Below the pieces are notes generated by a model. It was not told the DNA's origin. It searched no databases and saw only the letters and a program-made list of their open reading frames with translations. DNA of 64,000 nucleotides from Abiotrophia sp965245735 (lineage in GTDB: Bacteria; Bacillota; Bacilli; Lactobacillales; Aerococcaceae): positions 1 through 64,000 of the forward strand of contig CBDFAX010000005.1 of assembly GCA_965245735.1 (NCBI GenBank), read 5' to 3'. Made by a program: the position numbers and the translations under genes. Of this stretch, positions 15,801 through 22,461 are shown piece after piece. Positions within the stretch are counted from its first letter, which is position 1. Every line of letters begins with the position of its first letter.

Positions 15801-16577
15801 ACTTCTGATGCCAATGGAAGTGTGACCGTCACAAACACCTTCAAGACAACCGGTTTTGTTGCAAGCAAAGTTTGGAAAGGTGATAAGGACCAAACTATTC
15901 GCCCTCAAGCTCAATTCCAACTCTACCGTGATGGGGTAGCTTATGGCCAACCGCAAGCTGTTCCAACAGTTGATGGTCAAGTTGCTTGGACTAACTTGCC
16001 TTACTACCAAGAAGGTAAGAATGAAGCAAGTGTCTACACTGTTCAAGAAGTACAAGCAGTGGATTCACCATATGCAGCGACCTATGCTGATCAAACAGCA
16101 AGCACTGTGACTGTAACTAACACACTTCAAAACAAAACAACTAACTTCACAGTTAATAAGCAATGGCGTGGTTTTGAAGCTGACATGAAACGTCCAAATG
16201 CTAAATTCCAATTAAAACGTGATGGCCAAGCTTATGGCGAACTTCGTGATGTGCCAAAAGAAGACGGTCAAGTTGTTTGGACTGATTTACCACTCTATCA
16301 AGATGGGACTACTACGCCAAGTGTCTACACTGTTGATGAGTTAGATCCAACTAATCAAGGTGGCTATGAATGGAAGGTTGAGAACTTAACCGCTTCTTCA
16401 GCAACGGTTATTAACTCACGTAAGCCAGTCGATCAACCACCAACCCCACCAACTCCTTCTGGTAAGCGTGAATTACCTAAGACTGGTGAACATGATACAT
16501 TCTTAACTGGTTTGGCAGGCTTAAGCTTCTTATTAGCAGCAGCTTATGTCATTTCTCCAGTACGTCGTCGTAACTAA
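12870..16577 (+). CDS. LPXTG-anchored adhesin with Cna-B repeats
   Basis: A 1235-residue surface protein. Order: signal peptide (cleavage expected after AFA, residue 29), a Ser/Glu-rich linker to about 70, an N-terminal binding region of about 340 residues resembling MSCRAMM adhesion domains, an SpaA/Cna-B-like domain at about 425-515 (INKVDAETKKPLAGAVFKVTD), seven Cna-B repeats of 95-96 residues from 519 to about 1185, a Pro-rich spacer, and a sortase signal LPKTG (1202-1206) with hydrophobic helix and RRR tail. Each repeat has KVW-type lysine, VEE-type acid and TNT-type asparagine, the residues that form isopeptide bonds in this fold. Repeats 1-4 are almost identical. AAAAGGAGGAG precedes the ATG. 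The ligand is unknown (collagen and fibrinogen are common for relatives). Confidence 0.9.
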   Translation: MKQNVKWTKLFAILMLVFSVLTGPLEAFAQDVSSASDVEELVSSSVSSASTNDATENSSSETEEEAALPQAQAVNVNGTPKVLHNAVKSAIVWDYNNAREATKDEDGNYVLREGSLFGFEMEFDLADYDYNLNNGDYFEYEIPAPLTVQEGRFALIDRPTGISVGVAEVTSNGNGQGGSVHISMQNLEKYLEAKKADAAYGVKGSFFVQFRSDTIKTPITVRLKEKGVAASVDIALKVDPRGPAADNGPYLQGENFNKYWGVMIEDPWESAALGTTGTYSHPWRVRLNASKANYNKYVVNDEISADSAGMQFIPETFRLLSGSKINQNWGLDGEYMLREGIDYSIRFSDNYTKFSMTIFDPSGKPFILDYKTTAPGDGTNVGNVISVQGDDQPIVNNVYNNSTREEVRRRSRMTEGGAIQLNVAYRIVINKVDAETKKPLAGAVFKVTDPDGNEFRLAPTGADGSTISDEIKDTLAAKGTFKIQEETAPEGYELSTDVTEVTVTESGVIRTIENKKRSTEFKATKVWAGDQDASKRPDAKFQLKRDGANYGDAKDVPQAGGEVSWTNLPYYQDGKNEPSVYTVEETGVEGTGYEVAYSDQTATSATVTNTYRNTEFKATKVWAGDQDATKRPAVKFQLKRDGANYGDAKDVPQAGGEVSWSNLPYYQDGKTDPSVYTVEETGVEGTGYEVAYSDQTATSTTVTNTYRSTEFKATKVWAGDQDATKRPAVKFQLKRDGANYGDAKDVPQAGGEVSWSNLPYYQDGKTDPSVYTVEETGVEGTGYEVAYSDQTATSATVTNTYRSTEFKATKVWAGDQDATKRPSVKFQLKRDGANYGDAKDVPQAGGEVSWSNLPYYQDGKTDPSVYTVEETGVEGTGYDVAYSNQTATRATVTNTYRTTEFKVTKVWAGDQDATKRPSVKFQLKRDGANYGEAKDVPKEGGLVTWTNLPYYQDGKSEPSVYTVEELTETPNGYEVTYTSDANGSVTVTNTFKTTGFVASKVWKGDKDQTIRPQAQFQLYRDGVAYGQPQAVPTVDGQVAWTNLPYYQEGKNEASVYTVQEVQAVDSPYAATYADQTASTVTVTNTLQNKTTNFTVNKQWRGFEADMKRPNAKFQLKRDGQAYGELRDVPKEDGQVVWTDLPLYQDGTTTPSVYTVDELDPTNQGGYEWKVENLTASSATVINSRKPVDQPPTPPTPSGKRELPKTGEHDTFLTGLAGLSFLLAAAYVISPVRRRN
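14424..16424 (+). repeat. Seven tandem Cna-B-coding repeats (about 285 bp unit)
   Basis: Units begin near 14424, 14709, 14994, 15279, 15564, 15849 and 16137. The first four share nearly all residues and long identical DNA stretches; the fifth is intermediate; the last two are clearly diverged. The gradient suggests recent expansion in the N-terminal part of the array by unequal recombination, so copy number probably varies between strains. Confidence 0.9.
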
Positions 16578-16616
16578 GCTATGTCGACCAATAGACGCAA
16601 ACCCTAAATGCGTAAA

Positions 16617-16644
16617 AACTCAGAGCTCTAGCTCTGAGTTTTTT
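16617..16644 (+). terminator. Terminator after adhesin
   Basis: Stem AACTCAGAGC / GCTCTGAGTT with TCTA loop and T run. Confidence 0.9.
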
Positions 16645-16657
16645 GTGCTTAGGGCCT

Positions 16658-16684
16658 AAAAAAACTCCCCTTCGTATAGGGGAG
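16658..16684 (-). terminator. Terminator after HAD phosphatase (minus strand)
   Basis: CTCCCC / GGGGAG stem with 8-base loop; read on minus it is followed by seven T. It lies just past the stop of the minus-strand phosphatase gene. Confidence 0.8.
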
Positions 16685-16692
16685 GGATTTGC

Positions 16693-17502
16693 TTATAGTT
16701 TAAAGAATTCAACCAAGTAACGAGCTAAGCCGTCTTGATCATTTGAGTAAGGTGTTATATCGTTAGCAATTGCTTTAAGTGGTTCAATGGCATTTGCCAT
16801 GGCTACACCACGACCAGCATAAGCTATCATCGATAGGTCATTGTGTTGGTCACCAAAAGCCATGATATGAGAATTGGGAATATGGTAGAACTGGGCTAAG
16901 CGATCAATCCCATAGGCCTTATTGACGCCTTTCTGAACCACTTCCAAAAAGGGAAGGCTGCCGCCCCAAGTATCAATATCTACCTGTTGTCCATATTCTT
17001 TTAAGAGTAATTTCTTAATTGGCTCTTGAGTCTCAGCGGTTGAAAAGACGCTAAGTGATGTCGGGCCAAAGGTCAAACTTTCTGGAGTCATCAAGGTAAG
17101 ATCATTTGGATCAACTTGGAAGAAGGGACTATCCGGAATATCATAACTAGAAACAAAGACGTAACCGGGACCCTCAGCGCAGACCAGGGAAACACCTAGG
17201 TCTCGACTTTGATCCATAATTTTGAGAGCTAATTCCCGTGGGACTTCTGCTTCATAGCGTGCTTGCCAGTTGGGACGACCAGGATAGTGGCCATAAGCTC
17301 CATTTAGGTTAAGAATGGGAGCCTGAGGGTCAAGTGCCTTGTAAAATTGTTGGCTGTTGCGGTAAGGTCGCCCAGTAGCGATGACAACGAGATGTCCCAT
17401 ATCCCGTACTTGTTGCAGTACTTGAATGGTGTAGGGACTTAATTGTGATTGGTTATTTAAGGTTGTGCCATCTAAATCAATGGCGATGAGATAGGCTTGC
17501 AT
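16693..17502 (-). CDS. Cof-type HAD-superfamily phosphatase
   Basis: A 269-residue haloacid-dehalogenase hydrolase of the Cof/YidA type, which dephosphorylates small metabolites (sugar phosphates, flavin precursors and the like). Motif I is DLDGTTL with nucleophile Asp9 and Asp11, motif II lies in VVIATGRP, and the C-terminal FGDQHNDLSMIAYAGRGVAMANA carries motif IV acids; a cap domain sits between. The start at 17502 was chosen over the longer frame because GGAGG lies six bases upstream and the sequence then begins at the family N-terminus. It stands alone, with its own minus-strand promoter. Substrate cannot be assigned. Confidence 0.9.
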   Translation of the reverse strand: MQAYLIAIDLDGTTLNNQSQLSPYTIQVLQQVRDMGHLVVIATGRPYRNSQQFYKALDPQAPILNLNGAYGHYPGRPNWQARYEAEVPRELALKIMDQSRDLGVSLVCAEGPGYVFVSSYDIPDSPFFQVDPNDLTLMTPESLTFGPTSLSVFSTAETQEPIKKLLLKEYGQQVDIDTWGGSLPFLEVVQKGVNKAYGIDRLAQFYHIPNSHIMAFGDQHNDLSMIAYAGRGVAMANAIEPLKAIANDITPYSNDQDGLARYLVEFFKL

Positions 17503-17523
17503 GGAAATCCTCCTTATCATCTT

Positions 17524-17552
17524 AGTATAGCCATTTCTGCCTTGGCTTTCAA
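17524..17552 (-). promoter_or_regulatory. Promoter of HAD phosphatase gene
   Basis: On the minus strand: TTGAAA (17552-17547), 17-base spacer, TATACT (17529-17524), about 20 bases before the GGAGG site. Confidence 0.7.
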
Positions 17553-17637
17553 CTCTTAATGACAAGCAAGATGCTTGATTTTTCTATTAAATAGCTTAAA
17601 ATGAAGGAGTAATTGCCAAGGAAAGGGGCTTGTGACC

Positions 17638-17961
17638 ATGAGTCAAGAACTAACAGAAAAACTACAGACCCAGATTCAAACCGCTTTGGAAGAAGTGATT
17701 GACCCAGAACTGGGAATTGATATCGTCAATCTTGGCTTGGTTTATGAAGTCGATTTAAGCGAAGAAGGGGTCTGTGAAGTTCAGATGACCTTGACCACAA
17801 TTGGTTGTCCTTTAGCAGACGTTATCATCAATGATGTCAAACAGGCTTTGCTTAAGATTGACCAAATTAAAGAAGTTAAGATTGAGTTGGTTTGGTATCC
17901 AGCATGGGACCCAAGTCGCATGAGTCGCTATGCCCGTATCGCCTTAGGCGTTAAATTATAG
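17638..17961 (+). CDS. DUF59 / MIP18-family metal-sulfur cluster assembly factor
   Basis: A 107-residue protein of the MIP18/PaaD/SufT-like family associated with iron-sulfur cluster insertion. The opening EEVIDPELGIDIVNLGLVYEV and the TTIGCPLADVI segment with its conserved Cys-Pro are characteristic. ATG at 17638 is preferred to GTG six bases earlier because of spacing from AAAGGGG. A TTGATT-16-TAAAAT promoter may lie at 17575-17602. It is followed 10 bases later by a rhodanese gene, and the pair may handle sulfur or cluster chemistry together. Confidence 0.87.
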   Translation: MSQELTEKLQTQIQTALEEVIDPELGIDIVNLGLVYEVDLSEEGVCEVQMTLTTIGCPLADVIINDVKQALLKIDQIKEVKIELVWYPAWDPSRMSRYARIALGVKL

Positions 17962-17971
17962 GAGGGATATT

Positions 17972-18256
17972 ATGCGTGAGTTAGCAGATTTACAAGCCGT
18001 TGAGGATTTCAAAGCACAAAATCCGGAAGGACTAGTCATTGATGTCCGGTCTCAAGCGGATTATGAAGAAGGTCATATGGAGGGAGCACTTCATCATCCT
18101 GAGGAAACTATCTTGACGGATTTAGCTGATAGAGATAAGACTTTGCCAATTGCGGTTTACTGTAACCGAGGTGTTAAGTCACGCCGTGTGGCACAAAGTC
18201 TCGAAGCAGCTGGCTTCAGCAACATTTATAACTATACACCTGGTTTAAAAGGTTAA
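17972..18256 (+). CDS. Single-domain rhodanese-like protein
   Basis: A 94-residue rhodanese fold, probably moving sulfane sulfur as a cysteine persulfide. The active-site loop CNRGVKSR begins at Cys64; VIDVRSQADYEEGHMEGALHHP is the typical CH2A-type entry. TAGGAGGG precedes the ATG. No signal peptide, so it is cytoplasmic. It is co-directional with the DUF59 gene. Acceptor protein unknown. Confidence 0.9.
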   Translation: MRELADLQAVEDFKAQNPEGLVIDVRSQADYEEGHMEGALHHPEETILTDLADRDKTLPIAVYCNRGVKSRRVAQSLEAAGFSNIYNYTPGLKG

Positions 18257-18265
18257 GAAAAGTTT

Positions 18266-18310
18266 AAAGTCAAAAAAGGTCAGATAAAACTCTTGACCTT
18301 TTTTGACTTT
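18266..18310. promoter_or_regulatory. Twin inverted CtsR operators (17-bp perfect inverted repeat) before clpB
   Basis: AAAGTCAAAAAAGGTCA (18266-18282) is perfectly repeated in inverse at 18294-18310. Each arm contains a CtsR-type direct heptamer repeat with 3-base spacer: AGTCAAA-AAA-GGTCAGA (18268-18284) and, on minus, AGTCAAA-AAA-GGTCAAG (18308-18292). The second overlaps the -35 box of clpB. The hairpin may also act as a terminator for the rhodanese gene. Confidence 0.78.
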
Positions 18311-18321
18311 TGGTCTATACT
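18293..18321 (+). promoter_or_regulatory. clpB promoter
   Basis: TTGACC (18293-18298), exactly 17 bases, TATACT (18316-18321). The -35 lies inside the right arm of the CtsR inverted repeat. Confidence 0.85.
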
Positions 18322-18363
18322 AAAAATGTGCCCAAGATTGGGCTATTATTAAACACTAAAAAC

Positions 18364-18380
18364 ACTGACTATTTTTGACC
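18364..18380 (-). promoter_or_regulatory. Third CtsR-type box in clpB leader
   Basis: Read on minus: GGTCAAA-AAT-AGTCAGT, 15 of 17 positions match the CtsR heptamer repeat consensus. It lies 26 bases before the clpB start. Confidence 0.65.
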
Positions 18381-18406
18381 AAATAACGATAAAGGAAGGT
18401 GCTAAG

Positions 18407-21010
18407 ATGATTGAAAAAATGACAACAACCATGCAAGAAGCTTTGGGTCAAGCGCAACAGATTGCCATAACCCGGCAACATCAGGAAATTGATATTCCTC
18501 ATCTCTGGCATGTTCTGATTCAACCTAATGAATTTGCGGCACGTCTCTATGAAGAAATTGGCGTTCCTATGGAAGAATTTCGCCAACTAGTCAACAAGGA
18601 GATTGACGCAATCAGTGTCGTATCAGGAAGCAATGTCCAGTATGGCCAAGCCATTAGTCAACGACTTAACCAGCTTTTTGCAGCAGCAAATCAGATTGCT
18701 AAGGACAATCAGGATGAATATTTATCTACTGAAGTTGTTCTATTAGCGCTTTACAAACAAAAGGGCAATCCCTTGACTCAATTCTTGAATCAACATGATA
18801 TCAGTGAGTCTAAATTAAAAGAACGTATCGATCAATTGAGAGGAGGATCACGCGTGACATCACAAAATCAAGAAGAAACCTATGAAGCTTTGGCCAAGTA
18901 TGCCACAAACCTTGTCCAAGCCGTAAGAGAAAATAAACTAGATCCAGTCATCGGACGTGACGAAGAAATTCGGGATGTCATCCGAATTCTATCACGTAAG
19001 ACTAAGAACAACCCAGTCTTAATCGGGGAACCAGGTGTGGGTAAGACTGCCATTGTGGAAGGTTTAGCCCATCGTATTGTAAGACGCGATGTACCTGAGA
19101 ACCTCAAAGACAAGGAAATCTACAGCCTTGATATGGGGGCCTTGATTGCCGGAGCCAAGTATCGCGGTGAATTTGAAGAACGTCTCAAGGCCGTTCTTAA
19201 GGAAGTGAAACAGTCAGAAGGCAGAATCTTGCTCTTCATTGATGAGATTCACCTGATTGTGGGGGCTGGTAAGACTGACGGTGCCATGGACGCCGGTAAC
19301 TTGCTTAAACCTATGTTGGCGCGTGGTGAGTTGCACTGTATTGGTGCCACTACTTTAGACGAATATCGTGAGAACATTGAAAAGGATAAGGCTTTGGAAC
19401 GTCGTTTCCAACGGGTACTTGTTCAAGAGCCGACCGTGGAAGATACCATATCCATTCTGCGGGGGCTTAAGGAACGCTTCGAAATCCACCACGGGGTTAA
19501 CATTCATGACAATGCCTTGGTGGCAGCAGCTATCCTGTCCAACCGCTACATTACTGATCGTTTCTTACCTGATAAGGCCATTGACTTAGTTGACGAAGCC
19601 TGTGCTACCATTCGGGTGGAAATTAACTCTATGCCGACAGAAATGGACCAAGTCAATCGTCGTCTCATGCAACTTGAAATCGAAGAAGCGGCACTTAAGA
19701 AGGAACATGACGAAGCAAGTAAGAAACGCCTAGAAAACTTACAAGAAGAATTGGCAGATCTACGCGAACAAGCTAACATGCTCAAAATGCGTTGGGAAAT
19801 TGAAAAAGAAGCTTCAAACAAAATGCGTGACAAACGACTTGAGTTAGAAGCGGCTCGCCACCAACTCGAAGAAGCAGAAGCTAGCTATGATCTGGAAAAA
19901 GCAGCCGTACTCCGTCATGGTAAAATTCCGCAGTTAGAGAAGGAATTAGCAGAACTTGAAGCCAAAGAAACGGTGCCACGTCATGAACGTCTGACTCAAG
20001 AATCAGTGACTGACGAAGAAATCGCGCAAGTGGTAGGTCGATTGACAGGCATTCCGGTTAATCGACTGGTTGAAGGTGAGCGGGAGAAATTACTCAAGCT
20101 TAGCGATACCCTACATGAACGCGTCATTGGTCAGGATGAGGCAGTTGATAAGGTAGCAGAAGCTGTCTTACGTTCTCGTGCCGGCTTGCAAAACCCTAAC
20201 CGCCCAATCGGTTCCTTCCTCTTCTTAGGACCTACCGGGGTAGGTAAGACAGAGTTAGCCAAAGCCTTAGCTGAGACTCTCTTTGACTCAGAAAGCCATC
20301 TGGTCCGGATTGATATGTCCGAATATATGGAGAAACATAATGTCTCTCGTCTAGTAGGGGCTCCTCCAGGTTATGTAGGTTATGAAGAGGGCGGCCAATT
20401 AACAGAAGCCGTACGTCGGACACCTTATACCATCGTCTTATTAGATGAAATTGAAAAGGCTCACCCAGACGTCTTCAATATCCTGCTACAAGTTCTTGAC
20501 GACGGTCGCTTGACCGACTCAAAAGGTCGAACCGTTGACTTCAAGAACACGGTCTTAATCATGACCTCTAACATCGGTTCAAGCCTCTTGTTAGAAGGGG
20601 TAGAGGATGATGGCAGCATTAATCCAGAGACAGCAGCTCAAGTACGTCAACTCTTGCGTCAGCACTTTAAGCCAGAGTTCCTCAACCGGATTGACGACAC
20701 TGTCCTCTTTACACCATTGGCACAAAGCCACATGAATAAGATTGTCTTCAAACTCCTGAAAGGCCTGCAAGAACGTTTGGCTTACCAAGACATTAGCCTC
20801 GAATTAGATGATCAAGCGGCTACTTGGTTAGCTCATAATGGCTATGATCCTGTCTATGGGGCGCGTCCACTCATGCGCTACATGACACGTGAATTAGAAA
20901 CGCCACTAGCTAAGGCCATCATTGCAGGGGACATTCAACCTAACTCTCATGTGACGGTGCACTTAGAGGATGACCACCTAGTCTTTGAATCTAAAGCTAA
21001 TCAAGAATAA
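18407..21010 (+). CDS. clpB: ATP-dependent chaperone ClpB
   Basis: Hexameric AAA+ disaggregase that works with DnaK to rescue aggregated protein. The 867 residues show an N-terminal Clp repeat domain, first AAA+ module (Walker A GEPGVGKT 207-214; LLFIDEIHL Walker B), the long coiled-coil M domain rich in Glu/Lys (about 395-525), and second AAA+ module (GPTGVGKT 608-615; VLLDEIEKA). The M domain distinguishes it from ClpC/ClpA. AAAGGAAGG precedes the ATG. Three CtsR boxes surround its promoter, so heat induction through CtsR is likely, whereas dnaK in this window is under CIRCE. Confidence 0.97.
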   Translation: MIEKMTTTMQEALGQAQQIAITRQHQEIDIPHLWHVLIQPNEFAARLYEEIGVPMEEFRQLVNKEIDAISVVSGSNVQYGQAISQRLNQLFAAANQIAKDNQDEYLSTEVVLLALYKQKGNPLTQFLNQHDISESKLKERIDQLRGGSRVTSQNQEETYEALAKYATNLVQAVRENKLDPVIGRDEEIRDVIRILSRKTKNNPVLIGEPGVGKTAIVEGLAHRIVRRDVPENLKDKEIYSLDMGALIAGAKYRGEFEERLKAVLKEVKQSEGRILLFIDEIHLIVGAGKTDGAMDAGNLLKPMLARGELHCIGATTLDEYRENIEKDKALERRFQRVLVQEPTVEDTISILRGLKERFEIHHGVNIHDNALVAAAILSNRYITDRFLPDKAIDLVDEACATIRVEINSMPTEMDQVNRRLMQLEIEEAALKKEHDEASKKRLENLQEELADLREQANMLKMRWEIEKEASNKMRDKRLELEAARHQLEEAEASYDLEKAAVLRHGKIPQLEKELAELEAKETVPRHERLTQESVTDEEIAQVVGRLTGIPVNRLVEGEREKLLKLSDTLHERVIGQDEAVDKVAEAVLRSRAGLQNPNRPIGSFLFLGPTGVGKTELAKALAETLFDSESHLVRIDMSEYMEKHNVSRLVGAPPGYVGYEEGGQLTEAVRRTPYTIVLLDEIEKAHPDVFNILLQVLDDGRLTDSKGRTVDFKNTVLIMTSNIGSSLLLEGVEDDGSINPETAAQVRQLLRQHFKPEFLNRIDDTVLFTPLAQSHMNKIVFKLLKGLQERLAYQDISLELDDQAATWLAHNGYDPVYGARPLMRYMTRELETPLAKAIIAGDIQPNSHVTVHLEDDHLVFESKANQE

Positions 21011-21015
21011 GGTCC

Positions 21016-21050
21016 AAAAAGATGACTAAGTTAACTTAGTCATCTTTTTT
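21016..21050 (+). terminator. Terminator after clpB
   Basis: Stem GATGACTAAG / CTTAGTCATC (extended by A-T pairs) with TTAA loop and six T. Confidence 0.93.
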
Positions 21051-21199
21051 GTGTTTAAATTTTGCTTGAGCTAGCTTCTAATTTACTTGACTTTCCTTTT
21101 TAGCTAGCGTAAGGTAAAATTAAGAAGAAAGAGTTTATTTTATACGATGATTCCAATCCCGAGCCTGGTTTCAAGCTTAGGATTGCTAGGAGGAGCGCT

Positions 21200-22339
21200 A
21201 TGGCACGCTACGATAAATATATAATGAAATACATTGGTTTAGTGACCTTGATTGTCTTGGGGGTCTGGAACTGGAACTCCCTTATGGGTCTTGTCGGATC
21301 CATCTATAAGACCTTAGGGCCTATTATTAATGGGGCGATTTTCGCCTATATCTTGAATCTACTCATGGTGCGCTATGAAGGTTTACTGACCAAAGTTCAA
21401 GGGCAAGTACCTGGTGTCAAATCAATCAAACGCCCGGTATCTATGTTTTTATCACTTTTGACCTTTGTCCTAGCAGTGATTATGATTCTGGTTCTGGTTC
21501 TACCTCAATTGTCAACAGCCATCAGCCGCTTCATTGAGGTAATTCCAGGTGTCAGCACCTGGCTTCAAAGAGCGATTGAAGAATACGATGCTTATTTCCC
21601 ACAACTTCAAACTCTGATGTCCCAGCTTAATATCAACTGGGGGAGTCTGATTCAACAGTCCATGACGGTGCTCAATACCTTGTCGTCTAATTTTCTTAAT
21701 ATTACCTTCAACACCATTACCGGAGTGGCCTCCAATACTATTAACTCCATCCTGTCTTTGATGGTGGCCCTCTATATTTTGGGTTCTAAGGAACGTCTTT
21801 TGCTACAGAGCAAGCGGGTCATTATGGCCTACTTGAAACCTGGCCACGCTCAGACTCTCTTAGACATTATTCGCCTAATGAACGAATCCTTCACCAATTT
21901 CTTCGTGGGCATGACCTTAGAGGGCATCATTCTGGGCAGCCTAGTGACCGTTGCTGCCAGCATCTTCAATCTGCCCTATGCGGGTATGTTAGGCGTGATT
22001 GCTGGGGTTATGGCCTTAATTCCAATTATTGGTGGCTATATCTCAGCAGCAGTAGGGACTTTGATGCTGTTGGCTGTTTCACCAAGCCAGGCACTCTTTT
22101 ACTTAGTTATGGTCATCATTATCATGCAACTGGAAGGGAACCTAATCTATCCACGTGTGGTCGGGGGATCTATTGGGTTACCAGGTCTCTGGGTCTTAGT
22201 GGCCTTCACAGTCGGTGGCGGCTTAATGGGAATCTCAGGTATGATTCTGGGGATCCCATTAGCGGCGACCCTCTACAAACTATTGGGTCGAGATGTCCTC
22301 ATGCGGGAGAAGCGTCAAACCTTGACTATTCTTGAATAA
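21200..22339 (+). CDS. AI-2E family transporter
   Basis: A 379-residue polytopic membrane protein of the AI-2E/PerM family. It has several N-terminal helices, a periplasm-side amphipathic central part, and the conserved C-terminal block with YAGMLGVIAGVMALIPIIGGYISAAVGTLMLL and EGNLIYPRVVGGSIGLPGLWVL. Family members have been proposed to export autoinducer-2, ions or other small molecules; substrate cannot be inferred here. AGGAGGAGC precedes the ATG. Single-gene unit: a terminator lies on each side. Confidence 0.88.
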   Translation: MARYDKYIMKYIGLVTLIVLGVWNWNSLMGLVGSIYKTLGPIINGAIFAYILNLLMVRYEGLLTKVQGQVPGVKSIKRPVSMFLSLLTFVLAVIMILVLVLPQLSTAISRFIEVIPGVSTWLQRAIEEYDAYFPQLQTLMSQLNINWGSLIQQSMTVLNTLSSNFLNITFNTITGVASNTINSILSLMVALYILGSKERLLLQSKRVIMAYLKPGHAQTLLDIIRLMNESFTNFFVGMTLEGIILGSLVTVAASIFNLPYAGMLGVIAGVMALIPIIGGYISAAVGTLMLLAVSPSQALFYLVMVIIIMQLEGNLIYPRVVGGSIGLPGLWVLVAFTVGGGLMGISGMILGIPLAATLYKLLGRDVLMREKRQTLTILE

Positions 22340-22344
22340 GTTAG

Positions 22345-22375
22345 ATAGCGAGAGCATGGCTGCTCTCGCTATTTT
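22345..22375 (+). terminator. Terminator after AI-2E transporter
   Basis: Twelve-pair stem ATAGCGAGAGCA / TGCTCTCGCTAT, 4-base loop, short T run. Confidence 0.85.
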
Positions 22376-22386
22376 GATAGGATTAT

Positions 22387-22416
22387 TTGGTGACTGGAGA
22401 GGCTTTATGTTATAAT
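22387..22416 (+). promoter_or_regulatory. Promoter of secreted protein gene
   Basis: TTGGTG (22387-22392), 18-base spacer, TATAAT (22411-22416) preceded by TGT (extended -10). Confidence 0.65.
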
Positions 22417-22461
22417 TGAACTATCAATTTTATCCTTTTCGAGGGTAAGGAGGTTAATAAT

